64,000 bases of DNA from Ideonella margarita. Lineage in GTDB: Bacteria > Pseudomonadota > Gammaproteobacteria > Burkholderiales > Burkholderiaceae_C. Numbering within the stretch: the stretch's first letter is position 1; every line of letters begins with the position of its first letter. Made by a program: the position numbers and the translations under genes. The notes beneath the pieces were generated by a model that searched no databases, was not told the origin of the DNA, and saw only the letters and a list, made by a program, of their open reading frames with translations. Positions 18,735-25,935 of this stretch are shown in pieces. The stretch spans positions 1 through 64,000 of the forward strand of contig NZ_JBBUTI010000003.1 in assembly GCF_038066635.1 (NCBI RefSeq). The letters run 5' to 3'.

Positions 18735-19289
18735 TCAATGGGCGTGGCCCGCGTGTGGATCAGCCACCAGGTTCATGCGGGCCGCAGGCGCCTTCAAGCC
18801 TTGGGCGGAGGCACCCTCCTTGGGCACCTCCACCCAGTCCCAGCGGCCTTTTTCGCAGACCTGCTGCACCGGCCACCACAGCAGCCCGGCCTGACCCGGC
18901 AGCTGCCCGCGCACCACGAATTCGTCGTACCAGGCGTCTTCGAGCCAGAACTCGCGGGCCGTGGCCTGCCAGGTGATATCCACCACGTCCTCGGTCACCT
19001 TGCGGCCGTGGCTTTCATAAGGCTCGGCCAGCTTGTCCTTGCGGATGCTGAGCTTCCAGCCCGGCTTCGGCATGGGCTTGGCGCCACGAAAACCAGCCGG
19101 AATGCGCACCGTCACCGTGTGGGTGGCAGTGCCCTCGCAGCCGTGGCCGATGCGCAGAGCGACCTTGGCCGAACTGCCTGCCGGGGCCTCGGCCGGCTCC
19201 ACCGACACATGCGCCTGCGCAGCCGTGGCAAGAAGCATGGACAGGGCAGCAGCGCCCAGCAGGGAGGTCTTGAAGGATTGGAATGTCAT
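18735..19289 (-). CDS. YcnI-family periplasmic copper-binding protein (DUF1775)
   Basis: The protein (184 residues from 19289) has a signal peptide ending AAQA. The predicted mature chain begins with His (HVSVEPAEAPAGS), the N-terminal copper-brace histidine of the YcnI family, and a conserved Trp follows in the DUF1775 core. The C-terminus DPHAGHAH is His-rich and mirrors the tail of the nearby PCu(A)C. In-frame starts also exist at 19295 and 19304 (GTG); GAGG lies 9 nt before 19289, which favours it. It lies just after the TonB receptor gene and is probably co-transcribed. Confidence 0.88.
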   Translation of the reverse strand: MTFQSFKTSLLGAAALSMLLATAAQAHVSVEPAEAPAGSSAKVALRIGHGCEGTATHTVTVRIPAGFRGAKPMPKPGWKLSIRKDKLAEPYESHGRKVTEDVVDITWQATAREFWLEDAWYDEFVVRGQLPGQAGLLWWPVQQVCEKGRWDWVEVPKEGASAQGLKAPAARMNLVADPHAGHAH

Positions 19290-19300
19290 GGTCATGCGCC

Positions 19301-21679
19301 TCACAGGTCGAACTTCAACTCAGCCGAGTAGCTGCGCTGCGGATAGGGGTGGAAATTCCAGTACTGCTGGTTGTTCAGGTTGTCGATGCCGAAGGCCGCG
19401 CTCCACTGGCGCGATGCCTGCCAGCGCACCCGCACATCGCCCGTCAGATAGCTGCTGGCGCCGGTGTAGGCGAAGGCATTGGTATCGAGGTTGTCGAGTG
19501 AGCTGTACTGCCGGCCGCTGTAGCGCACGCCCAGCGTGGTGGCCAGCGCTGGCGTCATCTGCCAGGTGGCCACCACGGTGGCGCGCCAGCGCGGCACCCG
19601 CGGCTGCCACTTGCCCACCGTGTCGCCCGGGGTGATCTGGTAGCCGTCGTTGGCCACGATGATCGAATCGGCGAAGGTCAGGCTGGCTTGCAGGGTCAGG
19701 TCGCGCACGAGCTTGTCGCTGCCGGCCGAAAACTCCAGGCCGGTGGTGCGCACATGGTTGATGTTCTGCACCGTGTTGGCGTTGGTGGCCGGGTTCAGCT
19801 GCGAGTACAGCGCGTCGCGCGTGTCCTCATGGAACAGCGTGCTGCGCAGGTTGCCCAGGGCGCCAGTCCATTCTGCGGTCAGCTCGCTTGTCCAGCCGCG
19901 CTCGGGGCGCAGGTCCGGGTTGTTGTTGATGGCCTGGCCCAGCGTGTTCACGCCGCCTTGGTACAACTCGCTCACGGTCGGGAAGCGCACGGCGCGGCCG
20001 GTGCTGGCTTTCAGCACCCATTCGTCGCTCAGCGCGCGCGACAGCGCCAGCTTCGGCGAGACGCTGGTCTTGCTGCGCTCAGGGTGGTCGATCTGGCCCG
20101 TGGTGGCTTGCGTGACGCCGCCCCAGGCGCGCCATTGTTCGGCGCGCAAGCCGATGACCGCCGCCCAATCCGGCGCAAAGCGCCAGGTGTCCTGCGCCCA
20201 GGCGCTGCGGGTGCCGGTGTTGCCGGCGAAGAGCGATGCGAAAGCCGCTGGGTCACCATGGCGCCAGTCAGCGGTGGTGTCCACGCGGGTGCGCAGCTGG
20301 TAGGTGTCCTGGCCAAAACCGCCGTCCACCACATGCGCGCCCTGCTCACCCTCGGGCCGCCAGGTGCCCTTGGCAGACAAGGTGCGCCAGCCGGTACCCG
20401 CCTGGTCGGTGATGCGGCCGGCATTGGCGGCGGCCTTGCTCGTGGGCGCCAATGCGCGGGCACGGTCGGTGTCGTAGTCGTAGACGCTGGCCGCCACTTC
20501 CCAATCAAACACGCCACGGGTACGTGACTTCAGCGACAGCGCGTGCATCACATGCGAGAGGTCTTCGTGGGTCTGGCTGAAGTCGGAGGCCGCCAGCGCG
20601 TAGCGCTTGCCGTTGATGTTCACCGCCTGGGTGATGTCGCCGCCATAGGTGTTGTTGACCACGGCTCCGGCGCTGTCACGCAGCCAGCTCTGCGAACTGC
20701 CGTCCGACGTGTTCTGCCACAAGCCCACCAGGTAGTTGGCGCGCAGCGTGGGCGTGATGTCCCAGGTGAGCTTGGCCTTGACCTGGTCCTGCACGGTGTC
20801 GTACTGGGTGGCTGAGCCGATCAGCCACCAGTCGGCATTGCGCGGGTTCTGGCCCGCCACGGCGCCGCTCACCACGGTTTCACCGCCCTTCAGCGCCGCG
20901 CCGGCGCTCAGCAGCTTGTTCGAGAACACCAGCGGCTGACCGACGCTGTCAGTGCGGTTGGCTGAAACGAACCAGCCGAAATCACCCTCGCGGCCGCCCA
21001 GGGAGGCACTGGCCTGACCGGCGTGATAGGTACGCTTTTGACCATACAGATCATTCGGCTGGCTGCTGTACGACAGCTTCGCATGCGCCTCGAAGGCCTT
21101 CGGGCTGCGGGTGACGTAGTCCACCACCGCGCCCACGGCGTTGCCGGGGTAGGCGGCCGAGAACGGGCCGTACAGCACATCGACCCGGTCAATTTCCTCC
21201 GGTGTCACCAGGCCCCAGCGGGGCGTGAAATTGGCGCCGTTGCCCAGCAGGTTCGACAGCAGCACGCCGTCGGCATACACGAGCGAGCGCGCGCTGTTGC
21301 CCGTGCCCGAGGCGCGGGTCGAGAGCACGGCGTGGTTGTAGTCACCCACATAGCGCTTGCGCACCAGCAGGCTGGGCAGGTATTTCAGCGCGTCTTCGGC
21401 ATCCGTTGCGTTGATGGTCTGGGCGATCTGCGCCGCGCTCACGCCTTCGATGGTGGTGGGAATGCGCGTGGGCAGCGAACTGGGCTGGCTGCCGGTGATG
21501 ACCACCACGCCGGACTGGCGAGAAGGGGCTGGAGCGTCGAGCGCGGTAGGGGCCTCTTCGGCATGGGCGCGCTGCCAAGGTGCGGCCAGAAGCGCGAGGG
21601 CGATGGCCGTCAGGGGAAAGGCTGAACGGGCGGAAACAGCAGAAACGCGCAACGAGCGCACACAAACAGAAGTGGTCAT
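19301..21679 (-). CDS. TonB-dependent outer membrane receptor, probably copper
   Basis: From the ATG at 21679 the protein has 792 residues: a signal peptide, a TonB-box-like GVVVITGSQ near residue 57, a plug domain (DALKYLPSLLVRKRYVG, RVDVLYGPFSAAYPGNAVG) and a 22-strand-type barrel ending in the aromatic SAELKFDL. Substrate cannot be read directly. Its neighbours PCu(A)C, YcnI and DUF2946 are all copper-linked, so copper uptake (OprC-like) is the best inference. The first 34 residues of the longest frame upstream look unlike a signal peptide, so the start was placed at 21679. Confidence 0.88.
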   Translation of the reverse strand: MTTSVCVRSLRVSAVSARSAFPLTAIALALLAAPWQRAHAEEAPTALDAPAPSRQSGVVVITGSQPSSLPTRIPTTIEGVSAAQIAQTINATDAEDALKYLPSLLVRKRYVGDYNHAVLSTRASGTGNSARSLVYADGVLLSNLLGNGANFTPRWGLVTPEEIDRVDVLYGPFSAAYPGNAVGAVVDYVTRSPKAFEAHAKLSYSSQPNDLYGQKRTYHAGQASASLGGREGDFGWFVSANRTDSVGQPLVFSNKLLSAGAALKGGETVVSGAVAGQNPRNADWWLIGSATQYDTVQDQVKAKLTWDITPTLRANYLVGLWQNTSDGSSQSWLRDSAGAVVNNTYGGDITQAVNINGKRYALAASDFSQTHEDLSHVMHALSLKSRTRGVFDWEVAASVYDYDTDRARALAPTSKAAANAGRITDQAGTGWRTLSAKGTWRPEGEQGAHVVDGGFGQDTYQLRTRVDTTADWRHGDPAAFASLFAGNTGTRSAWAQDTWRFAPDWAAVIGLRAEQWRAWGGVTQATTGQIDHPERSKTSVSPKLALSRALSDEWVLKASTGRAVRFPTVSELYQGGVNTLGQAINNNPDLRPERGWTSELTAEWTGALGNLRSTLFHEDTRDALYSQLNPATNANTVQNINHVRTTGLEFSAGSDKLVRDLTLQASLTFADSIIVANDGYQITPGDTVGKWQPRVPRWRATVVATWQMTPALATTLGVRYSGRQYSSLDNLDTNAFAYTGASSYLTGDVRVRWQASRQWSAAFGIDNLNNQQYWNFHPYPQRSYSAELKFDL

Positions 21680-21847
21680 GAACGGGCTGATCAAGGCGAT
21701 GCAGGCGGCGTCCGGGGCCGAGATCAGCACAGCGAGCGCTGGCAACTCAAGCAAAAGGACGCCCGACAAGGGCCTGCGCACGCCGGCAGCATGCCGAGAG
21801 ACCCTCGGCGCAGGCGCACGCAGCGGGCTCGCCTCCGGGGCGAGCGA
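21680..21847 (-). other. Intergenic region with two hairpins
   Basis: Between the DUF2946 gene and the TonB receptor gene the DNA can form GCTCGCC-TCCGG-GGCGAGC (21827-21845, directly after the DUF2946 stop) and GCCGAG-AGACC-CTCGGC (21793-21809). No U-run follows either, so they are not classical terminators; they could stabilise or attenuate the transcript. No known riboswitch was recognised. Confidence 0.4.
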
Positions 21848-22255
21848 TCAGCTGTTCAGCGGTGGGGCTCGGGGCTGTGCAACAGCCCAGGCAAACAGCG
21901 GCCGGTGGGCCTGCAGGAACAGGCGCGGCACGGCATGACTCAAGGCCGGAGTGGCCAGGGCATCGGTGGGCGGTGCGGACGGCGGCAGCGGGGCCTGCCC
22001 GCCCAGGCCGCAAAGCGGGCAGTGGTCAAAGTGCAGGCCGGCTGCGCCGGACAAGGGGGCCTCGGGGCCGCTCGCCTCAGAGCCGTCAGCCAGGGACACC
22101 AGCCGTGTGCCTTGCGGCGTGCAAACCTCGGTGTACAGGGAGTTGCCCGCCGCGGCGGCCATCGCATGCGAGATCGTCGGCGCGAACGCCAACCCGAAGA
22201 TCGCGAAGAACGCGACCCACGACAGGCGTTGAAGACGACGGCGCATGGCAAACAT
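21848..22255 (-). CDS. DUF2946 family protein (copper-associated)
   Basis: From the ATG at 22255 the protein has 135 residues: a signal-anchor helix (LSWVAFFAIFGLAFAPTISHA), then the DUF2946 motif HFDHCPLCG (H-x2-H-C-x2-C), a likely metal site, and a Pro/Ala-rich C-terminal part. Members usually occur beside TonB-dependent copper receptors, as here. Other in-frame ATGs at 22282 and 22246 are possible starts. Confidence 0.83.
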   Translation of the reverse strand: MFAMRRRLQRLSWVAFFAIFGLAFAPTISHAMAAAAGNSLYTEVCTPQGTRLVSLADGSEASGPEAPLSGAAGLHFDHCPLCGLGGQAPLPPSAPPTDALATPALSHAVPRLFLQAHRPLFAWAVAQPRAPPLNS

Positions 22256-22381
22256 GCCCGGAATTCTAGTCGCGACGCGCAAAGCCCTTCATCACCCCCC
22301 CTGACAGCACGATGCATTGCACAGGCAGATTTTCTAGACTGCCCTACCATTTGCCATCTGGCCACCTTGCCGTGAATTGAA

Positions 22382-23305
22382 GTGCCGCTGTACCGCCGTT
22401 CCTTGTTGCTGGGCATGAGTACCGGGCTGCTGAGCCCGCACGCGGCCGGCCAGCCCGAGCCACCCGCCAGCGCCGCAGCCAGTGCGGTCGATGCCACGCA
22501 TGCGGCCGTGCGCTTCCCGCTGGCCAGCGACCAGGCCGACCAGCGCTCGACGTTCAATGCCCAGCTGCTGGAGCTGGCCCTGCAACGCGGCGGCTGGCCG
22601 CAACCGTTGCGCTACGTTGGCGGCGTGAACCAGGCCCGTGCGCTGGTCGACCTCGAGCAAGGCGCGCTGGATGTGGCGACGGTATCCGACCAGGCCGATC
22701 TGCCCGAGGGCCTTCAGCCCGTGGCCTTTGCGCTGCGCCATGGTCTGCTGGGTTTTCGCCTGCTGGTGAGCACGCCCGAGCGCATGGCGCGACTGCAGGC
22801 CACAACCAGCCTGGAGCAGCTGAAGCGCAACTTCCTGCTCGGCTACGGCCAGGACTGGCGTGACCTGCCTCGCCTTCAGCGCCTGGGTTTTCGCATCGTC
22901 ACGGCCAGCACCTACCGCGGCATGTTCCGCATGCTGCTGGCCGGCCGATTTGATTACCTGAGCCGGGGCGTGAACGAAGTCCTGCCCGAGCTGGGCAACC
23001 GAGAGCTCAACCCACAGTCACGGCTGATGGTGGTGCCGAGCCTGTCGATGCGCTACCCGGTTGACGACATCTTCGTCGTCCGGCCCGGCGCCACCGCCCT
23101 GCACCAGGCCATTTCTGCCGGCTTGCAGGCCGCCGTGGCCGACGGCAGCTACTGGCGCCTGTTTGACAGCCACTTTGCCCAGGCGCTGCGCTTCGCCCGC
23201 CTGGAGCGCCGGCGCGTGTGGTCACTCGACGGCTACGGCAACAACCCGATGATCGAGCAGGCGCAGGCCCGGTTGCTCAAGCGCTGGCGCACCATGAAAG
23301 GCTGA
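22382..23305 (+). CDS. Periplasmic substrate-binding-protein-like protein
   Basis: The 307-residue protein starts at GTG 22382 with an Arg-rich n-region and a hydrophobic stretch ending PHAAGQ, likely a signal peptide. The rest fits the two-lobed solute-binding fold of the amino-acid type (LLELALQRGGW, QGALDVATVSDQ, the hinge block GMFRMLLAGRFDYLSRGVNEVLPEL). No transporter genes are adjacent, so it may act as a sensor or orphan binding protein; the ligand is unknown. An ATG at 22415 is an alternative start but would cut the signal peptide. ruvB follows 32 nt downstream. Confidence 0.72.
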   Translation: MPLYRRSLLLGMSTGLLSPHAAGQPEPPASAAASAVDATHAAVRFPLASDQADQRSTFNAQLLELALQRGGWPQPLRYVGGVNQARALVDLEQGALDVATVSDQADLPEGLQPVAFALRHGLLGFRLLVSTPERMARLQATTSLEQLKRNFLLGYGQDWRDLPRLQRLGFRIVTASTYRGMFRMLLAGRFDYLSRGVNEVLPELGNRELNPQSRLMVVPSLSMRYPVDDIFVVRPGATALHQAISAGLQAAVADGSYWRLFDSHFAQALRFARLERRRVWSLDGYGNNPMIEQAQARLLKRWRTMKG

Positions 23306-23331
23306 CACGGCCGCGCCCACGTGGCGATAAT
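23302..23331 (+). promoter_or_regulatory. ruvB promoter
   Basis: CTGACA (23302-23307), an 18-nt spacer and GATAAT (23326-23331) form a good sigma70 promoter. The ATG of ruvB begins 6 nt after the -10, at about the expected transcription start, so the mRNA is probably leaderless. Confidence 0.65.
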
Positions 23332-23337
23332 GGCTGT

Positions 23338-24402
23338 ATGTCCATCCAGACCGACGACTTCGGCGAATTTCCGCCCCGTGCTGCCCGCGTGGTGGCTGCT
23401 GCGCCCGCCACGCCCCAGGAGGAAGCGCTCGAGCGCGCCCTGCGGCCCAAGGGCCTTGATGAATACGTCGGCCAGGTGAAGGCCCGCGAACAGCTGGAAA
23501 TCTTCATCGGTGCGGCCAAGAAGCGCGAGGAAGCCCTCGACCACGTGCTGCTCTTCGGCCCGCCGGGCCTGGGCAAGACCACGCTGAGCCACATCATCGC
23601 CAGCGAGCTGGGCGTGAACCTGCGGCAAACCAGCGGCCCGGTGCTGGAGAAGCCGAAGGACCTGGCCGCCATCCTCACCAATCTCGAGAAGAACGATGTG
23701 CTGTTCATCGACGAGATCCACCGCCTGTCGGCCGTGGTCGAGGAAATCCTGTACCCGGCGCTGGAGGACTACCAGATCGACATCATGATCGGCGAAGGCC
23801 CGGCGGCCCGCTCGATCAAGCTCGATCTGCAGCCCTTCACGCTGGTGGGCGCCACCACCCGTGCCGGCATGCTGACCAACCCGCTGCGCGACCGCTTCGG
23901 CATCGTCGCCCGGCTGGAGTTCTACACCGCCGAAGAGCTGTGCCGCATCGTCACGCGGTCGGCCAAGCTGCTGAACGCGCCGATCGACCCGGCCGGCGCA
24001 CTGGAGATTGCCCGCCGCTCACGCGGCACGCCCCGCATCGCCAACCGCCTGCTGCGGCGGGTGCGCGACTACGCCGACGTGAAGGGCGATGGCCGCATCA
24101 CCGCGCCCATCGCGGATGCCGCGCTGAAGATGCTCGACGTCGACCCGGTCGGCTTCGACCTGATGGACCGCAAGCTGCTCGACGCCATCGTGCACCGGTT
24201 TGACGGCGGCCCGGTGGGTCTCGACAACGTGGCCGCGGCCATCGGTGAAGAGCCCGGCACCATCGAAGACGTGATCGAGCCCTACCTGATCCAGCAAGGC
24301 TTTCTGCAGCGCACACCGCGCGGCCGCATCGCCACGCTGATGGCCTACCGCCACCTCGGCCTCACGCCACCACAGCGCGGCACCGACCTGTTCGAGGGCT
24401 GA
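23338..24402 (+). CDS. ruvB: Holliday junction branch migration ATPase RuvB
   Basis: RuvB is the hexameric AAA+ motor that drives branch migration with RuvA. The 354-residue protein has Walker A GPPGLGKTT (about 74-82), Walker B LFIDEIHR (about 122-129), the sensor GATTRAG with arginine finger NPLRDRFG, and the C-terminal winged helix (YLIQQGFLQRTPRGR). The start is ATG 23338 (MSIQTDDFGE), with no Shine-Dalgarno sequence. Confidence 0.97.
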   Translation: MSIQTDDFGEFPPRAARVVAAAPATPQEEALERALRPKGLDEYVGQVKAREQLEIFIGAAKKREEALDHVLLFGPPGLGKTTLSHIIASELGVNLRQTSGPVLEKPKDLAAILTNLEKNDVLFIDEIHRLSAVVEEILYPALEDYQIDIMIGEGPAARSIKLDLQPFTLVGATTRAGMLTNPLRDRFGIVARLEFYTAEELCRIVTRSAKLLNAPIDPAGALEIARRSRGTPRIANRLLRRVRDYADVKGDGRITAPIADAALKMLDVDPVGFDLMDRKLLDAIVHRFDGGPVGLDNVAAAIGEEPGTIEDVIEPYLIQQGFLQRTPRGRIATLMAYRHLGLTPPQRGTDLFEG

Positions 24403-24425
24403 GGCGGCGGGGCTGGCCCGCCAAG

Positions 24426-24884
24426 TCACTTCGCCAAATCGGCCGACCGGTCGCCCAGCCAGAAGCGCGCTCCGGCGCCGAGGCCTGCGGCGGCGTCACC
24501 CGGGTTGTAGAGCTTGCAGCGTTTGAGCGACAGGCAGCCACAACCGATGCAGGCGTCGAGCTGGTCGCGCAGTTGCGTCAGCGCCTCGATGCGGGCCTGC
24601 AGCAACGGTTGCCACTGGCGTGAGAGCCGCGCCCAGTCCGCCTGCGTGGGCGTGCGGCCGTCAGGCAGGCTGGCCAGTGCGGCGCGAATGTCTTCCAGCG
24701 CCAGCCCCACGTTCTGTGCGGCGCGAATGAAGGCCACGCGGCGCAGGGCATCACGCGCAAAGCGCCGCTGGCCGCCGTCCGTGCGGTGCGCATGCAGCAA
24801 ACCTTCCGCCTCATAGAACCGCAAGGCACTGGTGGCCACGCCCGCGCGCTCGGCCAGGGCGCCGATGGTCAAGAGTTCCGCCAT
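24426..24884 (-). CDS. soxR: Redox-sensitive MerR-family regulator SoxR
   Basis: The 152-residue protein has a MerR winged helix (LTIGALAERAGVATSALRFYE), a dimerisation helix and the SoxR [2Fe-2S] motif C-x2-C-x-C-x5-C at Cys112, 115, 117 and 123 (CIGCGCLSLKRC). It senses redox-cycling compounds by cluster oxidation. The ATG at 24884 was chosen because the longer frame upstream covers the operator and the divergent gene. A near-ideal SoxR operator lies in the intergenic region, where it would activate the divergent VOC gene; no soxS is present. Confidence 0.95.
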   Translation of the reverse strand: MAELLTIGALAERAGVATSALRFYEAEGLLHAHRTDGGQRRFARDALRRVAFIRAAQNVGLALEDIRAALASLPDGRTPTQADWARLSRQWQPLLQARIEALTQLRDQLDACIGCGCLSLKRCKLYNPGDAAAGLGAGARFWLGDRSADLAK

Positions 24885-24928
24885 GTCACGCTGCTCCGGG
24901 CTGTTGAAGACCACATTTGAAAAGCTGC

Positions 24929-24959
24929 TTGACTTCAAGTCAACTTGAAGTTTCAGACT
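24929..24959 (+). promoter_or_regulatory. SoxR operator and over-spaced promoter of the VOC gene
   Basis: CTTCAAGTCAACTTGAAG (24933-24950) is an 18-bp perfect palindrome close to the E. coli soxS operator (CCTCAAGTTAACTTGAGG). It sits between a -35 TTGACT (24929-24934) and a -10-like CAGACT (24954-24959) with a 19-nt spacer, the long spacing typical of MerR-family activated promoters. Confidence 0.88.
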
Positions 24960-24990
24960 CTCCCCATCGTCAACCTGAATGGAGAGCGCC

Positions 24991-25422
24991 ATGAGCCGCA
25001 GCACCTTTGAGCATGTGAACCTGACCGTGACCGACTTGCCCCGCGTCTTGCACTTCGTGCAGACCGCCTTGCCCGATTGGCGGGTGCGCGGCGGTGGCAC
25101 GATGGACTGGTTCGGCCAGCCCATCGACTGGTGCCATGTGGGCACCGACGAGGCCTACATCGCGCTGCAAAGCGGCGGCAACACCGAGGCCCTTGACTGG
25201 CAAAGCCTGGCCACCGGCGTCAAGCACATCGGCCTGGTGGTGCCCGATGTGGACGCAGTGGTGCAGCGCCTGACGGACGCCGGTTTTCCGCTCGACCACT
25301 GGGGCGGCCAGACCGCCGTGCGGCGCAGCGCTTATGTGGTGGCACCGGGCAGCGTGCAATTCGAGTTCGTGCAGTACAACAGCGCCGATCCGGCACTGCG
25401 CAACGATTACTCGACCGTCTGA
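24991..25422 (+). CDS. VOC (glyoxalase/dioxygenase-fold) family protein, SoxR target
   Basis: The 143-residue protein has paired beta-alpha-beta-beta-beta modules of the vicinal oxygen chelate fold: TFEHVNLTVTDLPRVLHFV at the start and VKHIGLVVPDVDAVVQRLTDAGF in the second half, with PGSVQFEFVQY carrying the late acidic ligand. The ATG at 24991 has GGAG 6 nt upstream and is preferred over 24979. The SoxR-controlled promoter suggests a role against redox-active or electrophilic compounds; the substrate is unknown. Confidence 0.85.
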   Translation: MSRSTFEHVNLTVTDLPRVLHFVQTALPDWRVRGGGTMDWFGQPIDWCHVGTDEAYIALQSGGNTEALDWQSLATGVKHIGLVVPDVDAVVQRLTDAGFPLDHWGGQTAVRRSAYVVAPGSVQFEFVQYNSADPALRNDYSTV

Positions 25423-25440
25423 CCGGGGATGAGTGCCAAG

Positions 25441-25935
25441 TCAGGGCACGCTGAAGTTCAGCTCGCGGCTGCCCTGCCGCCCGAGGGTGTCGGTGACTTG
25501 CACCACCAGGCGGTGGCTGCCTGACGGGATTGCCGCCTGCTCCACCTTCAGGCCGTCCGGGCGCACCACCACGCTCTTGAGCAGGCGCTGCGTCACGTCG
25601 ATGCGGAACGCGCCGTACAGCACCCGGAAGCTGGCCACGTCGATGGCCGCATCGGCCGCCGGCTTGAAGCGCAGCTCGATCGGCACCGGGCTCACCACCT
25701 GGGTGCCATTGCCTTCCAGCAAGGGGCGCAGCACCTCGATGGCCGGGGCGCCTGCGGCCCGCGCCACCAGTGTGACGGGCATGGGCACCGCCGCTGAACG
25801 GGCCACTTCGTCCGGCGTCACGAGCCAGTCCTGCGCGCGCGCCGGGCCGGTGCCCGTCAACGCCAGCAGCGCCAAGCCGGCCATCGCCACCACCCCGCCT
25901 CGGCGGCCAAACCCATTCATCGACAAACCCGTCAT
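25441..25935 (-). CDS. Secreted hypothetical protein of the caspase operon
   Basis: The 164-residue protein has a signal peptide (residues ~1-37, ending ARA) followed by a beta-rich domain. The pattern PIELRFKPAADAAIDVASFRVLYGAF and GSHRLVVQVTDTLGRQGSRELNFSV at the end looks like an immunoglobulin-like or bacterial Ig fold. I know of no assigned function. GAGGAAG lies 4 nt before the ATG, and the start overlaps the stop of the upstream caspase gene (ATGA), so its translation is coupled to it. Confidence 0.75.
   Translation of the reverse strand: MTGLSMNGFGRRGGVVAMAGLALLALTGTGPARAQDWLVTPDEVARSAAVPMPVTLVARAAGAPAIEVLRPLLEGNGTQVVSPVPIELRFKPAADAAIDVASFRVLYGAFRIDVTQRLLKSVVVRPDGLKVEQAAIPSGSHRLVVQVTDTLGRQGSRELNFSVP

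Noticed and set aside
21680..21847. Possible cobalamin riboswitch before the TonB receptor
   Set aside because: No B12-box-like sequence was found; only two short GC hairpins are present.
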